A DNA stretch of 64,000 bases from Paraburkholderia sp. C35 (lineage in GTDB: Bacteria > Pseudomonadota > Gammaproteobacteria > Burkholderiales > Burkholderiaceae). This document shows, piece by piece, positions 8,322 to 16,672 of this stretch. The notes beneath the pieces were generated by a model. The model was not told the DNA's origin and did no database searches. It was given only the letters and a program-made list of their open reading frames with translations. The translations under genes were made by a program, and so were the position numbers. Location: contig NZ_QBUY01000033.1 of NCBI RefSeq assembly GCF_003121405.1, positions 1 to 64,000 on the forward strand, read 5' to 3'. Positions within the stretch are counted from its first letter, which is position 1, and each line of letters begins with the position of its first letter.

Positions 8322-9542
8322 ATGAAGAGGAGTACCCGCAGCGTGAAAGCAGTGGCAATCGGGGTTGCGTTGGCTGGCAGTGCGCCGGCGTTCGCGCAAA
8401 GCAGTGTGACGCTCTACGGTATTGTCGATAACGGGCTGGCGTATCAAAGCAGTTCGACTTCGCTTGGATCGACGAGCAATGGCCATTCCGCCGTGAAGAT
8501 GACGCCGGGCGTATGGGCAGGCAGCCGCTTCGGCCTGAAAGGCGGCGAAGATCTCGGCGGCGGCACCAAGGCGATCTTTCAACTGGAGTCAGGCTTCAAT
8601 TCATCGACGGGCGCGCAGCAGTACACCAACGCGATGTTCGGGCGTCTTGCGTATGTCGGCGTGACGAACCCGACTTACGGTACGTTCACGGCGGGCCGCC
8701 AGTACGCGTCGTATTACCAGTTGCTGTCGCCGTATAGCCCGACGACGTGGATCACCGGCTTTTACGGCGCGCACCCTGGCGATATCGACGGACTCGACAC
8801 GATCTATCGCGCGAACAACACGCTCGAATATACGTCGCCGAAGCTGTATGGTCTGACGGTGAGCGGCTCGTATTCGCTCGGCGGTGTGGCGGGCAGCGTG
8901 AACCAGGGTTCGACATGGGCCACGGCGATCCAGTACGCGCTCGGCCCGATCGGGCTTGCAGTGGGCTTCTCGCGCATCAACAACTCGACGTCCGGCGGCG
9001 GCGCGTGGGGCGCGGATTCGACCACCACCAACGGCGGCTCGCAGATCGGCGTATCCGCGCTGACGAACGGCTACCAGACGGCGCAGGCGCAGCAGCGTTT
9101 CGCGGTCGGCGGCGGCTATACGTTCAACAGCGCGTGGGACATCACCGCGACGTATTCGAACGTGCAGTACATCCCTGGCATCAATTCGAAGTTCCACGAT
9201 ACGGCGATCTTCAACACAGGCGGTGCGGTGTTGCACTGGAAGCCGACCGTGGTGTGGGATTTTGCAGCGGGCTACAGCTACACGCGTGCCACGCGTGCGA
9301 ACGGCATTACGGATAGCGCGTCGTATCAGCAGTTCAACCTCTCGCAGTACTACTCGCTGTCCAAACGCACGGGTCTGTATGCTCTCGAAGCGTATCAGCG
9401 CGCGAACGGCAAGACGCTCGGCACGAATGGCGCGGGGCAGATCATCGATGCAACCGCGAGCATCGGCGATGGTTTCAATTCGACGCCGGCATCGTCGGCC
9501 AGCCAGTTTGCTTTCGGCCTGGGTGTGATTCACCGCTTCTGA
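8322..9542 (+). CDS. Gram-negative porin (OmpC-like, porin_4 type)
   Basis: A trimeric outer-membrane beta-barrel for small hydrophilic solutes. A 25-residue signal peptide ends at APAFA, and the mature protein begins with the Burkholderiales porin hallmark SSVTLYGIVDNG. 'SRFGLKGGEDLGGGTKAIFQ' and the C-terminal aromatic 'LGVIHRF', needed for barrel insertion, are present. Of two in-frame ATGs, 8322 is correct: GGAGG lies nine bases upstream and only this start gives a clean signal peptide. The gene follows the MFS and membrane-protein genes. Confidence 0.93.
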   Translation: MKRSTRSVKAVAIGVALAGSAPAFAQSSVTLYGIVDNGLAYQSSSTSLGSTSNGHSAVKMTPGVWAGSRFGLKGGEDLGGGTKAIFQLESGFNSSTGAQQYTNAMFGRLAYVGVTNPTYGTFTAGRQYASYYQLLSPYSPTTWITGFYGAHPGDIDGLDTIYRANNTLEYTSPKLYGLTVSGSYSLGGVAGSVNQGSTWATAIQYALGPIGLAVGFSRINNSTSGGGAWGADSTTTNGGSQIGVSALTNGYQTAQAQQRFAVGGGYTFNSAWDITATYSNVQYIPGINSKFHDTAIFNTGGAVLHWKPTVVWDFAAGYSYTRATRANGITDSASYQQFNLSQYYSLSKRTGLYALEAYQRANGKTLGTNGAGQIIDATASIGDGFNSTPASSASQFAFGLGVIHRF

Positions 9543-9626
9543 TGTGATGATCAAAGCTGAACGGGCGGCGTCCGTTCAGCTTGTGGTAGCGTAACGGCAT
9601 CCCTCCGTTACCGATACCTTCACGTC

Positions 9627-10409
9627 ATGTCCGCCTCTTTCCGCAAAGTCCCCCGCGTTCTCCTCACCAACGACGATGGCATCGATGCCCCTGGCCTCGC
9701 CGTGCTCGAAGCCGTCGCCGCCGAACTCGCCGATGAAGTCTGGGTCGTCGCGCCCGAGCACGATCAGAGCGGCACCTCGCATTCGATCAGCCTGCATTCG
9801 CCGTTGCGTGTGAGCCGTCAGGGCGAGCGCCGCTTCGGCGTAGTGGGCACGCCGGGCGATTGCGTCGTGATGGCAGCGCGTCATCTGATGCGCGACACGC
9901 CGCCTACGTGGGTTCTCTCCGGCATCAATCGTGGCGGCAACCTCGGTGTCGAGACGATGTTCTCCGGCACTGTCGGCGCAGCGATGACAGGGCTGCTACT
10001 CGGGCTGCCGTCGATTGCATTGAGCCAGACCTTCAAGGACCGCGAGAAAGTGCGCTGGGATACGGCACGCGCGCTCGCACCCGGCGTGATCCACCAGTTG
10101 TTCGCCATCGAGCACGACGCACCCGTTTGCCTGAACGTCAATTTCCCCGATATCGATGCTGCGAAGGCGGGACCGCTGACGCCGACGAAGCAGGGCGTTG
10201 GTCTGGTGGAAGGCATCGACGTGCTGCCGCAAGTCGACCCGCGCGGCCTCGAGTATCACTGGCTGCGCTTTCAGCGCGGTCCGCGCGAGAACGCGCCCGA
10301 TAGCGAAACGGCTGTAGTCGCATCGGGACGCGTGTCGGTGACGCCGCTTTACTTCGACCGCACTGACGAAAACACCTACGCGAAGCTGGCGGCGTCGCTG
10401 CGAACCTGA
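9627..10409 (+). CDS. surE: 5'/3'-nucleotidase SurE
   Basis: A metal-dependent phosphatase acting on nucleoside 5'- and 3'-monophosphates in the cytoplasm. The protein has 260 residues, as usual. The N-terminal LLTNDDGIDAPG supplies the metal-binding Asp pair. 'PEHDQSGTSHSISLHSPLRV' with the metal-contacting Ser and 'VLSGINRGGNLG' with the metal-binding Asn are intact. SurE normally sits near pcm, nlpD and rpoS; none of these is here, so this is probably a second copy. It converges on a phosphatase gene with only three bases between the stops. Confidence 0.92.
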   Translation: MSASFRKVPRVLLTNDDGIDAPGLAVLEAVAAELADEVWVVAPEHDQSGTSHSISLHSPLRVSRQGERRFGVVGTPGDCVVMAARHLMRDTPPTWVLSGINRGGNLGVETMFSGTVGAAMTGLLLGLPSIALSQTFKDREKVRWDTARALAPGVIHQLFAIEHDAPVCLNVNFPDIDAAKAGPLTPTKQGVGLVEGIDVLPQVDPRGLEYHWLRFQRGPRENAPDSETAVVASGRVSVTPLYFDRTDENTYAKLAASLRT

Positions 10410-10412
10410 TGC

Positions 10413-12143
10413 TCAACCGCGCCGGTGCTTCGACAGCGTGATCGTCTCGAACAGTTCGTAGTTCGCGGTGGGCGTCTGATCCGCACCGGGCGCGTGATAG
10501 TAGTTCATCGTGATAGTGGTCTTGCCGCCATGCGAGCCGGGATCGTAGTCGAACACGGCGATGCCGTAACCCGTGCCCGTATCGCGCTGTGCTGACCAGA
10601 TGGCATCTTCTAGCGCATCGGCGTTGGCGCGCGTGAAGGTGCCTGCCGTCGTGCCGGGAATCGGCCGGTTCGGCTTGGTGAAGATCTTCGCCTGCGGATT
10701 GCCGTTGCCCGTATCGACGCCATACACGTCGAGCGGCGCGCTCGTGCCGCCGCCGCCGAGAATCAGGTGGATCGTGCCGTGACTCGTGTCGAACGTGTTG
10801 CCGTTGCTCGCGTGCGCATGCACTACCGGCTTCGGCTGCAGCGTGTCGACTTTCTCGCCCGTGGTCGCGTCGATGCCCGCATGATGGTTGCAGCCGCGCA
10901 CAGGGTAGCTGCGTTCGTAGTCGTGATCGTGGCCGCATAGCACGAGGTCCACGCCATAGCGGTCGAAGAGGGGCAGCCACGCTTCGCGGATACCCTTGTC
11001 GGAGCCATTGCCCGTCTTCGACGAACTCAGCGCGTCCTGATGCATCTGCACGACGATCCAGTCGATGTCGTCGTTATCGGCGGCATGGCGCAGCGTGGTT
11101 TCGAGCCAGTGCGTCTGCTCGCCGTTGCTGTAGCCGCGCACATAGAACGACGTGCCCGGCGCGATGGCGGGATTGCCCGTGCTGGCGGCAGGGACGAGCG
11201 GTGCAGGACCGGCGACAAAAGCGGCTGCGTCCTGATAGACGATGTCGTCGGCATCGAGCGAAATGAACAGCACCGAACTCACGCGGAAGCTATACCAGCG
11301 GCCCGGAAAACGCGTGCCGTTATGCGGCAACGTGTAGCGGGTCAGATACGAATCGAAGCCCTGCGGGCCATTGTTGAATTCGATTTCGTGATTGCCGGGG
11401 CACGGCATCCACGGACGGTTTGCCGCCGAAGATTGAGCGTTGTTGCCGAAATCGCGCCACACTTCAGGCTGTTGCGTCGGGTTCAGGTTCGCGTAGCAGA
11501 GGTCGCCGTTCAGCAGGTGAAAGAGCGGCTGAAAGCGCTCGACGGCCTGCACCGCAAAGCGGCTTTGCGGCGATGACAGCACCCAGCCGGTGTTGGGCGT
11601 CGCGAGATCGCCATAGCTCGTGAAGCGGAATGCCGTGCGACCGCGCGGCGCCGTCCTGAACGTTGCGGAGAACGGCGAGCCTGTGCTGCTGTCGTTATCG
11701 GCGGTGACTTCGTATTGATAGGTTGTGTCCGCCTTCAGGCCATGCAGACGCGCGTGATAGGTGAACACTACTTCGCCGTTCAGACCGTCCGTGTATGTGC
11801 GCTGCACGGCATGCACGATGTCCTTTTTGTCGCCCGTAGCGCCGAAGCGCACGCGCGGATTCGAGGCGGCCGCCAGCGATGCCCACGACACCACCACCTC
11901 ACTGGTGGGATCTTCACCCCACGTCAGATGGACCTGCTCGGGCGTGCCGTCGGGCGTTGCAGAATCGGCCCGCGCTGCGCCCGCGAAAGTGCCGGCTGCC
12001 GTCGCAAAGCCCGACGCGCCCGCGAGCTTCAGAAAGCCGCGGCGCGAGAAGGTGGTGGACTGCGTGCTCGATGAAGCTTGTGAAGCAGGTTGCGTGTTGT
12101 CCGGTTCGTCCGGTGTCGTATCGGGGGCGTTTTTGTTCGACAT
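10413..12143 (-). CDS. Tat-exported purple acid phosphatase-like metallophosphoesterase
   Basis: A 576-residue predicted periplasmic phosphatase. The N-terminus contains SRRGFLKLAGASGF, a twin-arginine signal. A fibronectin-like domain ('HLTWGEDPTSEVVVSW') follows, then the metallophosphoesterase domain with the purple acid phosphatase motifs in order: 'SYGDL', 'LNGDLCYAN', 'GNHE', 'VQMHQ' and 'GHDHDYERS'. The Tyr in the second motif is the metal-colour Tyr of the family. I start at ATG 12143; the longer GTG frame to 12290 adds 49 residues that would bury the signal. Its meeting with surE at the stops may be chance, although both release phosphate. Confidence 0.88.
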   Translation of the reverse strand: MSNKNAPDTTPDEPDNTQPASQASSSTQSTTFSRRGFLKLAGASGFATAAGTFAGAARADSATPDGTPEQVHLTWGEDPTSEVVVSWASLAAASNPRVRFGATGDKKDIVHAVQRTYTDGLNGEVVFTYHARLHGLKADTTYQYEVTADNDSSTGSPFSATFRTAPRGRTAFRFTSYGDLATPNTGWVLSSPQSRFAVQAVERFQPLFHLLNGDLCYANLNPTQQPEVWRDFGNNAQSSAANRPWMPCPGNHEIEFNNGPQGFDSYLTRYTLPHNGTRFPGRWYSFRVSSVLFISLDADDIVYQDAAAFVAGPAPLVPAASTGNPAIAPGTSFYVRGYSNGEQTHWLETTLRHAADNDDIDWIVVQMHQDALSSSKTGNGSDKGIREAWLPLFDRYGVDLVLCGHDHDYERSYPVRGCNHHAGIDATTGEKVDTLQPKPVVHAHASNGNTFDTSHGTIHLILGGGGTSAPLDVYGVDTGNGNPQAKIFTKPNRPIPGTTAGTFTRANADALEDAIWSAQRDTGTGYGIAVFDYDPGSHGGKTTITMNYYHAPGADQTPTANYELFETITLSKHRRG

Positions 12144-12559
12144 GTCGTTTGTTCTCGCGTTGGAAGGCAGACGACGCACGAAGGCGCAGCGGCGCGGGGG
12201 CGTCGACGCTGGAAAGGAATGGAAAGGAAACGTCATTCCGGGCAACACGATATTCCCAAAGGTGTTACCTCCCTGTGACAGCGTGCTCACGGTGCATGCA
12301 CAGGGTCTCCATGCGTGAGCCGATGTCGTGTTGTGTGATAGACGATTGATGCGCGCATGTTTTCATCGCGGGCGCATAACGCATGGGCGGCGCAAGTGTT
12401 GTATCGGCGCACAGGCCGAAAGGCAATTGAACGGCAGCGTTACACCTTGTCCCATGCATGCGTGCATCGCGCGGCAGGATTCACGTTTGCTTACACACGC
12501 ACACATATTTGCGGTGCGATTTGCATAGAGTGTCCCCCGAGAGCTAAAGCTGGGAGGAC
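12144..12559. other. Intergenic region between divergent genes
   Basis: About 415 bp with no gene I can support. On the minus strand a strong ribosome-like sequence (GGGAGGT, around 12264-12276) lies inside the extended N-terminal frame of the phosphatase but is not followed by a suitable ATG. The stretch 12440-12530 before the leader ORF is the likely promoter zone for the plus-strand genes. Confidence 0.4.
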
Positions 12560-12634
12560 ATGATGAAAGCAACGATCGCTGCGAAGATTTCCGTGCATCC
12601 GTATCGGCACACACGAGTCGGGCAACGTCGATGA
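12560..12634 (+). CDS. Leader peptide overlapping the next start
   Basis: A 24-codon ORF beginning with two ATG codons at 12560 and 12563 and preceded by a strong ribosome site (GGGAGG, 12552-12557). It encodes a basic peptide (MMKATIAAKISVHPYRHTRV and four more). Its TGA stop (12632-12634) overlaps the ATG at 12631 of the next gene, an arrangement typical of translational coupling. The next gene has no good ribosome site of its own, so ribosomes finishing the leader may restart there. Confidence 0.5.
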   Translation: MMKATIAAKISVHPYRHTRVGQRR

Positions 12635-12939
12635 TGGGCGCACCCAATGAGCATCTGGATGACGAGGACGTGACCGTCAGCGTCGAGGCAGCGCCGTCGT
12701 CGAAGGGTATCTGCGTGACGGTGCAGACGAACGGCAGGTCGATGTCCGCCGAATATAGCGAACTCACCGGGCAACTGTGTCTGAGGCAGAACGGCGCGAT
12801 GGTGCAGGAGTGGTTCCCGCCGCATTCGTGGTTTGCGATTGCATCGGTGGCGGGCGCGAGCAGCTGGGGCACGCAACCGAGTGCCGAAGATCTGCACGCA
12901 TTGATCCGCAACGAATTGATGAGCAGGCGCGGCGTGTGA
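12631..12939 (+). CDS. Hypothetical 102-residue protein
   Basis: A small acidic, soluble protein with no signal peptide or membrane helix. Alternating strands ('DVTVSVEAAPSSKGICVTVQ', 'SAEYSELTGQLCL') suggest a beta-rich fold, followed by a helix ('SAEDLHALIRNELMSRR'). I do not recognise a family. Translation probably depends on the overlapping upstream leader ORF. The start could be ATG 12631 or the adjacent ATG 12634. Confidence 0.6.
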   Translation: MMGAPNEHLDDEDVTVSVEAAPSSKGICVTVQTNGRSMSAEYSELTGQLCLRQNGAMVQEWFPPHSWFAIASVAGASSWGTQPSAEDLHALIRNELMSRRGV

Positions 12940-12988
12940 GCGCGCGCCGCAAAGCGTGGTTGATGGTTGCGATGCGTGCGTGATGCGC

Positions 12989-13843
12989 TCAGTCCGCGTG
13001 CATCCCGCGCATCACCTGTTGCCACTGCGCGTCATGCATCGTATCGAACCAGTTCTCGTGATCCGCGTCGGGCAGCAGCACGAGTTGCGCGCCGCGATGC
13101 ATGTCCGCGAGGCGCTGCGCATGGGCGACGGGAATCAGCGTATCCCGCTGCGCACCGACTACCACGAGCGGTCCTTCATAGCGCTTGAGTGCGTCGATGG
13201 AATCGAACGGATCGTGCAGCATCCAGCGCACGGGAAATAGCCAGTATTTTTCACCCGCGACGCTGGCGAGCGTGTCCCATGGCGTGATGAGCGCGACGCC
13301 CGCAACGGCGTCTTCGTTGTTCCTGACGGCTTGCGACGCCATGCCCGCGCCGAGCGATTCGCCGACCAGATAGACGCGCCCGTGCCATTGCGCGCGCGCC
13401 GCGGTCAATGCCTCGCGCGATGCCGCGAGCGCCGCCAGCATGGTGCGCTGTCCACCGCGCTGGCCTTGCCCCGGATATTCGACGATCACCACGCGATACC
13501 CATCGCGCGCGAACACTTCTGCAAGCGGCAGCTTGTTCTCGGCGACTTCCTCATTGCCGTGAAACACGATGAACGTGCCGCGCGGCGTGCCGGCAGCGGG
13601 CGTGACGACATAGCCTGCATACTGCCCCTCAGGGCGCCACGGCTCGACGTCGTAGCTGCCGTGATGGCCCGCGAGCGAATGGCCGGCATCGACGGGCTCG
13701 GGCAGCAGCATGCTGTCCTGCATCAGATACAGCGCGATCAGCACGGCCACATAGACGGCCAGCGCGGCACCGATGCCGTAGACGAGGATCGACACACCCG
13801 TCGTGGCGGGTGGCCTGGCATTACGCGTGTGCGTGGCGGTCAT
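12989..13843 (-). CDS. Membrane-anchored alpha/beta hydrolase (BEM46/YfhR type)
   Basis: A 284-residue serine hydrolase with one N-terminal membrane helix (ILVYGIGAALAVYVAVLIAL). The catalytic domain shows the oxyanion-hole HGNEE, the nucleophile elbow GESLGAG, an Asp in GAQRDTLIP and the catalytic His in DADHENWF, so the triad is complete. This layout matches the BEM46/ABHD13-like group, whose bacterial substrates are unknown. Its start overlaps the end of the upstream small gene by 23 bp, so the two are translated as a unit. Confidence 0.85.
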   Translation of the reverse strand: MTATHTRNARPPATTGVSILVYGIGAALAVYVAVLIALYLMQDSMLLPEPVDAGHSLAGHHGSYDVEPWRPEGQYAGYVVTPAAGTPRGTFIVFHGNEEVAENKLPLAEVFARDGYRVVIVEYPGQGQRGGQRTMLAALAASREALTAARAQWHGRVYLVGESLGAGMASQAVRNNEDAVAGVALITPWDTLASVAGEKYWLFPVRWMLHDPFDSIDALKRYEGPLVVVGAQRDTLIPVAHAQRLADMHRGAQLVLLPDADHENWFDTMHDAQWQQVMRGMHAD

Positions 13844-14036
13844 CGGTCAGTGCTTTCAGGCGCGCATCGCCGGCGTCTTTTGCGGCGGCGCGGGTCGAGT
13901 ATTTTTCATCGGAGACGAGGGCGCGCTTCACTTCGCGTGCACCGAAATCGACCAGTGCGATCACCCAAACGTAATCGCCTGCCTGTTCAGCCGTTTGCAC
14001 GAAGGCGCGCAGGTCGCCTGTTTCATCTGCTTTCAT
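13821..14036 (-). CDS. Small hypothetical protein, coupled to the hydrolase
   Basis: A 71-residue cytoplasmic protein without signal or membrane segment. A very strong ribosome site (AGGAGG) precedes the twin ATG codons at 14039 and 14036. The sequence has a short beta region ('DYVWVIALVDFGAREVKRAL') followed by a helix rich in Ala, Lys and Asp. It is the first gene of a two-gene operon and its last 23 bases overlap the hydrolase gene in another frame. I do not recognise the family. Confidence 0.7.
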   Translation of the reverse strand: MKADETGDLRAFVQTAEQAGDYVWVIALVDFGAREVKRALVSDEKYSTRAAAKDAGDARLKALTDDRHAHA

Positions 14037-14257
14037 CATGACCTCCTGAAGACAGTTGGCGCGAAGGTTCGCGCCCATCCAGTATCACAGATGCCCGGTG
14101 TTGCGCGGGTGTTCTGCGACACGCCTGAAACGATTCTAGGCGAAGTCGTCGCGTCGTACGAATGGACGGACGCGGCGCCTTTTATGGCGCACACGGCCCG
14201 GTAATCTGGCTGAGGTATGCTGGCTGTTTTCAGGCAATTGACAGCAAGAGGGGACAT

Positions 14258-15022
14258 ATGCGGCGCGTCGTATTCAATCAGAAAGGTGGTGTCGGCAAAT
14301 CGACCATCGTATGCAATCTGGCGGCGATCAGCGCCAGCGAAGGCTTGCGTACGCTCGTCATCGATCTGGATGCGCAAGGCAATTCGAGCCAGTATCTGCT
14401 CGGCTCGCGGGCAGGCGAAGCGAACCCGACGGTCGCCAGTTTCTTCGAAACGGCATTGACGTTCAGCTTCAAGCCGATCGACGTGACCTCGTTCATTCAT
14501 CCGACGCCCTTCGAGAACCTGGACATCATGCCCGCGCATGCCGATCTCGATGCGTTGCACGGCAAGCTCGAATCGCGCTACAAGATCTACAAGCTGCGCG
14601 ATGCGCTCAACGAACTGGACATGTACGACGCGATCTACATCGACACGCCGCCTGCGCTGAACTTCTACACACGTTCTGCGCTGATCGCGGTCGAGCGCTG
14701 CCTGATTCCGTTCGACTGCGACGACTTCTCGCGTCGCGCGCTTTATACGCTGCTCGATAACGTGCGTGAGATCCAGCAGGACCATAACGATGCGCTGCAT
14801 GTCGAGGGCATCGTGATCAACCAGTTCCAGCCGCGTGCGAGCCTGCCGCAGCAACTGGTCGACGAACTGGTCAGCGAAGGGCTGCCCGTGCTTGGTTCGA
14901 GACTGTCGTCATCGGTCAAGATCAAGGAATCGCATCAGCATTCCAAGCCCGTGATCCACCTCGATCCGCGCCACAAGCTCGCGCAAGAGTATCTGGCGCT
15001 GCATCGCGAACTGGCCGGCTAG
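14258..15022 (+). CDS. ParA-family ATPase, orphan
   Basis: A deviant Walker-type ATPase of 254 residues. At the very N-terminus is KGGVGKST, the ParA Walker A with its signature Lys, followed by the Walker A'-like LVIDLDAQGNSS and the Walker B IDTPPALNF. Such proteins move DNA or protein cargo along the nucleoid. No parB gene and no visible parS sites lie next to it, so it is unlikely to be the replicon's main partition gene. The start at 14258 (GAGGGG seven bases upstream) replaces a longer frame that would put 32 residues ahead of the Walker motif. Confidence 0.85.
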   Translation: MRRVVFNQKGGVGKSTIVCNLAAISASEGLRTLVIDLDAQGNSSQYLLGSRAGEANPTVASFFETALTFSFKPIDVTSFIHPTPFENLDIMPAHADLDALHGKLESRYKIYKLRDALNELDMYDAIYIDTPPALNFYTRSALIAVERCLIPFDCDDFSRRALYTLLDNVREIQQDHNDALHVEGIVINQFQPRASLPQQLVDELVSEGLPVLGSRLSSSVKIKESHQHSKPVIHLDPRHKLAQEYLALHRELAG

Positions 15023-15134
15023 CCGCGTCAATCCTTACGAATTTCCAGAGACAACTCACCAGACTCGGCATATCGATTAGCACGATCGTACGCATAGAAT
15101 CGCCTCCAGACCCACACAACAAAGGAGGAGATCG

Positions 15135-15863
15135 ATGAGGCCATTGCGTGCCATCGCCATTGCGGCCGCGCTTCTGACGGGCACGGCCGCGCATGCGCAG
15201 AGCGCAGGCAGTTTCGTCGCGAACGTCGGCTGGTTCCATCTGGCGCCGCAGTCGTCGAGCCAGCCGTTCAGTATCAATGCGCTGGGATCGACGACGACGG
15301 CAAGCGGATCGGGCGCGAGCGTCGACGGGTCGGATACGGTTGGCTTGACGGCGGCGTACTTCGTCACCGATCACATCGCCGTGGAGGGCGTGTTCGGCAT
15401 ACCGCCAAAATTCACACTGGATGGCACGGGCACGCTCGCAGGGCTCGGCGAACTGGGCAAGGCATATGAGTGGAGCCCGACGCTATTGCTGAAGTACTAC
15501 TTCAACGATGCGCAAGCTCATTTCCGCCCATACCTCGGTGCGGGCGCGGCCTATGTCTGGTATAGCGGCGTGAAGCTGAGTTCGGCGATGTCGAGCGGCG
15601 CGTTTCTCTATTCATCGACGACGGGCAGTCTGCTCGAAGGTCCGACATCGGCGAAGCTCAGCAATTCGTTTGCGCCTGTGATCAATGCGGGCTTTACGTA
15701 TAACTTCGATAAGCACTGGTCAGCGGGCGTATCGCTGTCCTATATGTGGCTCTCGACGCGCGCGACGCTCACCACGCATTCGAGCGTCGGCACTGTGACG
15801 AGCACGTCGAAACTGCACATAGATCCTATCGTGTCATTCGTTTCAGTCGGGTATCGCTTCTGA
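15135..15863 (+). CDS. ompW: OmpW family outer membrane protein
   Basis: A small outer-membrane beta-barrel of 242 residues, a family linked to passage of hydrophobic molecules and stress responses. The signal peptide ends at AHAQ. Family landmarks include 'FHLAPQSSS', 'GLTAAYFVTDHIAVE', 'LLKYYFND', 'FRPYLGAGAAYV', 'NAGFTYNFDKHW' and the C-terminal 'SVGYRF' with terminal Phe. The ribosome site AAAGGAGGAG is excellent. A rho-independent terminator lies about 60 bp after the stop. Confidence 0.9.
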   Translation: MRPLRAIAIAAALLTGTAAHAQSAGSFVANVGWFHLAPQSSSQPFSINALGSTTTASGSGASVDGSDTVGLTAAYFVTDHIAVEGVFGIPPKFTLDGTGTLAGLGELGKAYEWSPTLLLKYYFNDAQAHFRPYLGAGAAYVWYSGVKLSSAMSSGAFLYSSTTGSLLEGPTSAKLSNSFAPVINAGFTYNFDKHWSAGVSLSYMWLSTRATLTTHSSVGTVTSTSKLHIDPIVSFVSVGYRF

Positions 15864-15924
15864 CGTTTTCGCTGTAGATGTTCTCTGTTGTTCTTCTTCG
15901 CAGTTCTTCAAAAAAGGCAACCGG

Positions 15925-15949
15925 AGGCCCGTCGCAAGACGGGCCTTTG
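15925..15949 (+). terminator. Rho-independent terminator after ompW
   Basis: A perfect 9-bp stem (15925-15933 with 15938-15946), GCAA tetraloop, then a T-rich run. The next gene is on the opposite strand, so this ends ompW transcription and may serve both converging units. Confidence 0.85.
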
Positions 15950-15973
15950 GCTTTTCCGAAGAGCGGGTAAGCG

Positions 15974-16393
15974 TCAGTAGTCGTCGACGAGAGCGTTATT
16001 CAGGCCAAATGTTTTGAGTACATCGAGCGCACGTTCGGAGACGACGAGCCGCGAATCGTCCGCGACGCCGAGATCATTGCGTCCCGCCTTCCCTGTGACG
16101 GCCAGCCAGTGAAATTCCGGCAATATCCGCTCGGGATAAATCTCTTTAAAGGAGTCGCTCACGGTTATTTCAACGTCGCGGCATTCGAATCCGCTTGCGC
16201 CGGATTCATGCAGCGCACGGGCCGCTTCACGCGTGATGATCAGCGCAGGGAAACTCTCCAGTAATGCATCGCCCAGCCAGTTGATGACCTGGTAGTGCAG
16301 TTTGATGACGGTTGGCGGATGGACGGTTGAATCCAGCACGGTATCTTTTCCAAGGCCGCCAGCGACTTCGGGCTCGACATAGTAAAACGCCAT
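15974..16393 (-). CDS. Hypothetical protein, possibly immunity-protein-like
   Basis: A 139-residue acidic cytoplasmic protein without signal or membrane helix. The second half, 'ILPEFHWLAVTGKAGRNDLG' followed by 'RLVVSERALDVLKTFGLNNA', faintly resembles DUF1629/Imm43-type immunity proteins of polymorphic toxin systems, from memory only. No toxin gene lies beside it, so if the resemblance is real it is an orphan. Its upstream DNA is AT-rich with several inverted repeats, unlike the surroundings, which would fit recent arrival. Confidence 0.6.
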   Translation of the reverse strand: MAFYYVEPEVAGGLGKDTVLDSTVHPPTVIKLHYQVINWLGDALLESFPALIITREAARALHESGASGFECRDVEITVSDSFKEIYPERILPEFHWLAVTGKAGRNDLGVADDSRLVVSERALDVLKTFGLNNALVDDY

Positions 16394-16456
16394 ACGTATT
16401 GAGATCGGAAAGATCGCTAGTTTTGGCTCACATTCCGGTTATAGCATAATGCCGAT

Positions 16457-16523
16457 GAGAAATATTTTCTCGATGCGAAAGGCAATGTAATAACGCGGTG
16501 CATTCTGGAAATATTACGCATCG
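16457..16523. repeat. AT-rich cluster of inverted repeats
   Basis: GAGAAA-TAT-TTTCTC (16457-16471) is a perfect small palindrome. It is directly followed by CGATGCG (16471-16477), which pairs with CGCATCG (16517-16523), and inside this lie GTAATA (16487-16492) and TATTAC (16512-16517). The cluster sits upstream of the minus-strand orphan gene and could be an operator or structured leader. The whole 16394-16672 gap is AT-rich and has no ORF I support. Confidence 0.4.
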
Positions 16524-16672
16524 GGCATAAAGGCGTATTTCGGAATTACCGCTTGCGCCGTTAAACGTCTGTTTGATGGGCTGTTTGATATGTTGTTTGA
16601 CGCCAGATCGTTAAATATGACGAAGCACACATTCTCTTTTGTCGGAGGAGAGAACGGCGCACCGAACCGCGC

